Assembly: GCA_910584575.1 (NCBI GenBank)
Contig: CAJUBG010000005.1
Location: forward strand, 25,230-89,229
DNA from: an uncultured Dorea sp.
Lineage (GTDB): Bacteria > Bacillota > Clostridia > Lachnospirales > Lachnospiraceae
Length of the DNA: 64,000 nucleotides
Reading direction: 5' to 3'
The notes beneath the pieces are model-generated. The model was not told the DNA's origin. It saw only the letters and a program-made list of their open reading frames with translations, and did no database searches. Each line of letters opens with the position of its first letter. The stretch's first letter is position 1. The position numbers were made by a program, and so were the translations under genes. Positions 60,081-64,000 of the stretch are shown here, piece by piece.

Positions 60081-61427
60081 ATGGGTAAATATTTTGGAAC
60101 AGACGGCTTCCGCGGCGAGGCAAATGAGGTTTTGACGGTAGAGCATGCGTTTAAGGTAGGGCGTTATCTTGGCTGGTACTATGGACAGGACCATAAGGCC
60201 AAGGTGGTAATTGGGAAGGATACAAGACGAAGCAGCTATATGTTTGAGTATGCGCTGGCGGCAGGCATTACTGCGTCAGGGGCGAACGCATACCTTCTGC
60301 ATGTAACCACTACGCCCAGTGTTTCCTATGTGACCAGGACGGATGATTTTGACTGCGGTATTATGATTTCCGCAAGCCATAACCCATTCTATGACAACGG
60401 CATTAAGATTATCAGCGGTAAAGGGCATAAGATTGAGGCAGAGGTGGAGGAAAAGATTGAGGCATACATCGATGGAGAGACGGATGAGCTTCCCCTGGCC
60501 AAGAAGGAGGATATCGGGCTTACGGTGGACTATGCGGCAGGAAGAAACCGTTATATCGGCTATCTGATTTCCCTGGCAACCCGTTCCTTTAAGGATATGC
60601 GTGTCGGCCTGGACTGTTCTAACGGAAGCGCCTTTGCCATCGCAAAGAGCGTGTATGACGCGTTAGGCGCAAAGACCTATGTGATTAATTGTGAGCCGGA
60701 TGGAACGAATATTAATAAGAATTGCGGTTCCACCCATATCGAGGTCTTGCAGCAGTATGTGAAGGAGAAGAAGCTGGACGTTGGTTTTGCCTATGACGGC
60801 GACGCTGACCGGTGTATTGCCGTGGACGAGAACGGCAATGTGGTGGACGGCGACCTGATTCTTTATATTTGCGGAAAATATATGAAGGAAAGCGGGCGGC
60901 TGAACGGAGACACCATTGTGACCACGATTATGTCTAATTTGGGACTCTATAAGGCTTGCGACAAGGCGGGGCTTAAGTATGAGAAAACAGCCGTGGGCGA
61001 CAAGTACGTGTATGAGAACATGGTGCGCAACAATTTCTCACTTGGCGGAGAGCAGTCAGGGCACATTATTTTCAGCAAGCATGCCACTACGGGGGATGGA
61101 ATTCTTACGTCTTTGATGGTGATGGAGGTAATGCTTGAGAAGAAGATGACTTTGGCGAAGCTGGCTGAGCCGGTTAAGATTTATCCTCAGTTGTTGAAGA
61201 ATGTCCGTGTGGCAGACAAAAAGACGGCAAGAGAGAATCCTGAGGTTACGAAGGCGGTTAATGCGGTGGCAGAAGCCCTGGGCGACGACGGACGTATCCT
61301 GGTTAGGGAGAGTGGAACCGAGCCTGTCATCCGAGTCATGGTAGAGGCAGCGACGGATGAGCTGTGTGAGAAATATGTTGAGCAGGTGGTTGCCGTGATT
61401 AAGGCGGAAGGCTTGATGGTAGGTTAG
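60081..61427 (+). CDS. glmM: Phosphoglucosamine mutase (GlmM)
   Basis: A 448-residue enzyme converting glucosamine 6-phosphate to glucosamine 1-phosphate for UDP-GlcNAc and peptidoglycan. It has the N-terminal YFGTDGFRGEAN, the phosphoserine loop MISASHNPFYDNGIKI, the metal loop YDGDADRCIAVD and the sugar/phosphate-binding VRESGTEPVIRVMV. GlmM is favoured over other phosphohexomutases by the FGTDGFRG start and length. The ATG at 60081 has AAGGAG 8 bases upstream; earlier ATGs at 60063 and 60075 do not. Confidence 0.93.
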   Translation: MGKYFGTDGFRGEANEVLTVEHAFKVGRYLGWYYGQDHKAKVVIGKDTRRSSYMFEYALAAGITASGANAYLLHVTTTPSVSYVTRTDDFDCGIMISASHNPFYDNGIKIISGKGHKIEAEVEEKIEAYIDGETDELPLAKKEDIGLTVDYAAGRNRYIGYLISLATRSFKDMRVGLDCSNGSAFAIAKSVYDALGAKTYVINCEPDGTNINKNCGSTHIEVLQQYVKEKKLDVGFAYDGDADRCIAVDENGNVVDGDLILYICGKYMKESGRLNGDTIVTTIMSNLGLYKACDKAGLKYEKTAVGDKYVYENMVRNNFSLGGEQSGHIIFSKHATTGDGILTSLMVMEVMLEKKMTLAKLAEPVKIYPQLLKNVRVADKKTARENPEVTKAVNAVAEALGDDGRILVRESGTEPVIRVMVEAATDELCEKYVEQVVAVIKAEGLMVG

Positions 61428-61435
61428 AGCGTGTT

Positions 61436-61495
61436 AAAAAATACAAGATACGGTATTTCCAGAGAATTGGAATATAACGTATCTTGTATTTTTAT
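61436..61495. terminator. Terminator between glmM and the YitT gene
   Basis: AAAAATACAAGATACG (61436-61451 region) and CGTATCTTGTATTTTT (61478-61493) form a perfect 16-bp stem with a long loop. A-run and T-run on either side make it suitable for both strands. The rest of the gap to 61648 shows only an 11-bp direct repeat AGTAGAATCCT at 61603 and 61634. Confidence 0.8.
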
Positions 61496-61648
61496 TATGA
61501 TGCAGTTATTCGTATCTTTTCCCCACCACATATACCGGAAGAAAAAGGCTTTCCGTACAAACAAATTTTAGCCTAAAATCAGCTTTCCTGCAATCGAACG
61601 TCAGTAGAATCCTGTGTTTTTGTCTAAACTACAAGTAGAATCCTATTT

Positions 61649-62491
61649 TTAGATAGAATGGAAGCCCTTGCCGATGATTTCGCTGGTATTGGAAATCAGC
61701 AGGAATGCATCCGGCGAATGTTCTTTTATGTAGTTCCGGAGACGGACTGCCTCTATGCGGTTCATTACCGTGAAGATAATGTATTTGTCTTCGCCGCTGA
61801 ACGCGCCCTTTGCCTGGACGATGGTTGCGCTTCGGTGCATCTCGTCTTTGATGAAGTCGCAAATCGGCTGCGGATTTTTGCATACCACGTTAAAATATTT
61901 TGAAAGGTTCAAACTTTCGATAAATCCGTCAATCATGAAAGAGCGCAGCGCCAGGCCCAGGACAGAATACAAGCCAGTCTGGATATCGAATACGAAGAAG
62001 CCGGCAACCGTGATAAAAAGGTCTGTGACCAGCAGGGCATTTCCGATGTTAAAGCTGGTGTATTTCTTCATAATCATGGCGACCACGTCTGTTCCGCCGC
62101 TGGACGCCCCGATATTAAACAGCACGGCAGAGCCGATGGACGGCAGAGCAATGGCAAATATCAACTCAAGAAGGGGCTGGTCGGTCAGCGGCTGGCTCAT
62201 GGGCCAGATACGCTCAAGGCCCGACAAGGCGACTGACAGAAGGATACTGCTGTATGCGGTCTTTGCGGCAAATTTCTTTCCGAGAACAAAGAAGCCGATG
62301 ACCAGCAGAACCATATTTGCAATGAAAGAAAAGTCTCCCGCGGAAATGGAGCCGGACTTGGCTACCAGTACGGCAAGTCCTGTGATTCCGCCAAAGGTAA
62401 AGTTGTTGGAGAATTTGAAAAAATAGATGCCAACCGCCATTACCAGTGTACTTAGAGTCAGATAAACAAAGTTCTTAAATTGTGATTTCAT
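61649..62491 (-). CDS. YitT family membrane protein
   Basis: A 280-residue YitT-type protein. The first about 200 residues hold five to six transmembrane segments (LSTLVMAVGIYFFKFSNNFT, GGITGLAVLVAKSGS, MVLLVIGFFVLGKKFA, IGASSGGTDVVAMIMKKY). The last 80 residues form a cytoplasmic DUF2179 domain (ATIVQAKGAFSGEDKYIIF). Transport of a small molecule is presumed for this family but not shown. The ATG at 62491 has GAGG 7 bases upstream; an upstream in-frame ATG at 62506 lacks one. It is antisense to, and between, glmM and eno. Confidence 0.9.
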   Translation of the reverse strand: MKSQFKNFVYLTLSTLVMAVGIYFFKFSNNFTFGGITGLAVLVAKSGSISAGDFSFIANMVLLVIGFFVLGKKFAAKTAYSSILLSVALSGLERIWPMSQPLTDQPLLELIFAIALPSIGSAVLFNIGASSGGTDVVAMIMKKYTSFNIGNALLVTDLFITVAGFFVFDIQTGLYSVLGLALRSFMIDGFIESLNLSKYFNVVCKNPQPICDFIKDEMHRSATIVQAKGAFSGEDKYIIFTVMNRIEAVRLRNYIKEHSPDAFLLISNTSEIIGKGFHSI

Positions 62492-62641
62492 GATAAACCT
62501 CGACAAAATATTCTTTTAATACCACACCCGATTGTAACGCTGACATTGAGAAAAGTCAATGGAATTATTGAATCTGCATTAGAATCAAAAAAGCGGCGCA
62601 TAATATAGGAGGAAGGCAATACTATACCAGGAGGAAATGAG

Positions 62642-63946
62642 ATGCATAAGTATTTACCGATTACGGATGTATACGCAAGAGAAATCCTAGATTCCCGCGG
62701 GAATCCGACCATAGAAGTAGAAGTGCTTGCCGGAGACGAGTATCTGGGAAGGGCAAGCGTACCTTCAGGTGCGTCTACCGGACAGTATGAGGCGTTAGAG
62801 CTGCGTGACAAAGAAAAACGCTATGGCGGGCTTGGCGTAGAGCTGGCGGCAGACCATGTGAATGCGCGGATTGCGCCTGCGGTTATTGGGGTAAATGTAT
62901 TCGACCAGCCTATGCTTGACCGAATCATGATACAGTTGGACGGTACGGAGAATAAGTCCAATCTTGGGGCAAATGCAATGCTTGGCGTATCCATGGCAAC
63001 AGCGCGGGCCGCTGCTTTGGCTCTTAAGCTTCCCCTGTACTCGTATCTTGGCGGAACCAATGCAAAACGCCTCCCTGTTCCTATGATGAATATCATGAAC
63101 GGCGGGAAGCACGCGGACAATACCATCGACGTCCAGGAATTTATGATTATGCCTGTGGGGGCCTGCTGCTTCAGGGAAGGGCTTCGCATGTGTGCGGAGA
63201 TCTACCATGCCCTTAAGAAGCTTCTGAAAAAACACGGGTACAGCACCGGAGTCGGAGACGAGGGAGGATTTGCGCCGGATCTTCCGGATGCCAGGGAGGC
63301 CATTCGCTTTATTATGGAGGCAGTCGGGGCGGCAGGTTACAGGCCGCGGGAGGATATTATGCTTGCCTTGGATGTGGCGGCCACAGAACTGTATGATAAG
63401 AATGTGAAGAAATATATTTTCGAGGGCGAAAGCAAGATGCATGGACATCAGGTAGTACGTTCGGCAGAGGAATTGATTGAATACTATGAGGAATTGACTC
63501 AGGAATTTCCCATAGCGTCCATTGAAGATCCGTTGGATGAGGAGGACTGGGCCGGATGGGAATTATTAACCACACGCCTGGGTGGGAATATACAGCTTGT
63601 GGGGGACGATTTGTTTGTCACCAACGTGAAAAGGCTTAAGAAGGGAATTTCGCGGGAGGCGGCAAATGCGATACTGGTGAAGGTCAACCAGATTGGCACG
63701 CTGACCGAGGCGTTTAATGCCATTGAGACGGCGAAAAATGCCGGATACCGGACGATTGTTTCCCACCGTTCAGGTGAGACGGCGGACTCTATCATTGCGG
63801 ATATTGCCGTGGCTTTTAATTCCGGACAGATTAAGACTGGCGCGCCGTGCCGTTCTGAACGGGTGGAGAAGTATAACCAGCTTCTTCGGATTGAGGAAAG
63901 GTTAGGGGACGTGGCAGAATATAGGAATCCGTTCTTGCTATTTTAG
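62642..63946 (+). CDS. eno: Enolase
   Basis: A 434-residue phosphopyruvate hydratase of glycolysis, converting 2-phosphoglycerate to phosphoenolpyruvate. It has ILDSRGNPTIEVEV and SVPSGASTGQYEALELRD near the N terminus, the catalytic GDEGGFAPDLPD, metal-binding Asp in LALDVAATELYD, SIEDPLDEEDW and GDDLFVTN, catalytic Lys in ILVKVNQIGTLTEA and the signature VSHRSGETADS. AGGAGG lies 8 bases before the ATG, and a second AGGAGG lies further upstream at 62607. Length and motifs are standard. Confidence 0.97.
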   Translation: MHKYLPITDVYAREILDSRGNPTIEVEVLAGDEYLGRASVPSGASTGQYEALELRDKEKRYGGLGVELAADHVNARIAPAVIGVNVFDQPMLDRIMIQLDGTENKSNLGANAMLGVSMATARAAALALKLPLYSYLGGTNAKRLPVPMMNIMNGGKHADNTIDVQEFMIMPVGACCFREGLRMCAEIYHALKKLLKKHGYSTGVGDEGGFAPDLPDAREAIRFIMEAVGAAGYRPREDIMLALDVAATELYDKNVKKYIFEGESKMHGHQVVRSAEELIEYYEELTQEFPIASIEDPLDEEDWAGWELLTTRLGGNIQLVGDDLFVTNVKRLKKGISREAANAILVKVNQIGTLTEAFNAIETAKNAGYRTIVSHRSGETADSIIADIAVAFNSGQIKTGAPCRSERVEKYNQLLRIEERLGDVAEYRNPFLLF

Positions 63947-63994
63947 ACATCTTATGGTAGAATAAAAAAGGTTTAGCCGTAGGAGGTGTAGAAG

Positions 63995-64000
63995 GTGGAG
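63995..64000 (+). CDS. Start of a gene cut by the window edge
   Basis: AGGAGG at 63981-63986 is followed after 8 bases by GTG GAG, an apparent start with only two codons inside the window. secG often follows eno in Firmicutes, but nothing here identifies it. Confidence 0.3.

Noticed and set aside
61603..61644. 11-bp direct repeat AGTAGAATCCT in the glmM-YitT gap
   Set aside because: Two short copies only, with no other sign of a mobile element or binding site.
61755..62426. 223-codon plus-strand frame opposite the YitT gene
   Set aside because: The minus-strand product has membrane segments and a DUF2179 domain; the plus frame has low-complexity composition and no start signal.
62795..63448. 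217-codon minus-strand frame opposite enolase
   Set aside because: Enolase is fully conserved on the plus strand; the antisense frame is a shadow.

Overview
The window reads as a chromosomal segment of a Gram-positive, low-to-moderate GC Firmicute, most likely a gut Lachnospiraceae-type Clostridium relative. The support is strong AGGAGG ribosome sites, TTGACA/TATAAT-type promoters, AddAB recombination genes, an Lsa-like ABC-F protein, AgrC-like GHKL and LytTR regulators, a PurO-type IMP cyclohydrolase beside a stand-alone AICAR formyltransferase, Rpn nucleases and AAA-ATPase/PD-(D/E)XK proteins typical of gut Clostridia, and a YitT protein. No rRNA, tRNA, CRISPR array or transposase with terminal repeats was seen.

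Layout. 45-6296: sulfate activation and uptake (cysD, fused cysNC, sulfate-binding lipoprotein, a fused CysT-CysW permease, a short CysA). 6352-25026: a glycan or surface-decoration cluster with two GT2 enzymes, a WbsX-like protein, a nucleotidyltransferase-kinase fusion, a SIS isomerase, a radical SAM enzyme, an aldo/keto reductase with ferredoxin domain, two Rossmann+GT9-like proteins, a pentose-phosphate epimerase, a HAD phosphatase and a TarI/TarJ-like pair. It is interrupted by two AAA-ATPase genes, one of them frameshifted, and by a deletion relic of a GT9-like gene. 25122-30114: heavy-metal efflux (two P1B ATPases around an ArsR/CadC regulator, with two different operator-like palindromes). 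30142-39420: a TPR protein, HflX, an AraC regulator, a DapF homologue with both catalytic cysteines replaced by serine, a GNAT, an Rpn nuclease, an Agr-like two-component system, a hypothetical protein and a secreted C39-like peptidase. 39433-46716: addB, addA and a DUF1294 protein. 46722-48526: an Lsa-like ABC-F gene behind a leader with a 6-codon uORF and two terminator-like hairpins. 48574-52560: a self-contained two-gene cassette (small membrane protein plus TPR-CHAT protease) closed by a perfect 22-bp inverted repeat. 52647-64000: RidA, RarA, another AAA-ATPase/nuclease, an MGMT-like protein, a lipoprotein, the PurO/AICAR transformylase pair, GlmM, YitT, enolase and the first codons of another gene.

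How the parts fit. The sulfate genes form one tightly packed operon that imports sulfate and converts it to PAPS. The glycan cluster has enzymes able to make unusual nucleotide-activated polyols or sugars from pentose phosphates and several transferases to use them, but no flippase or polymerase. Five of its proteins share a short Rossmann-like module. The best candidates for undescribed biology are this Rossmann-module glycan cluster and the small membrane protein/TPR-CHAT cassette. The clearest regulatory novelty is the attenuator-like leader of the ABC-F gene.
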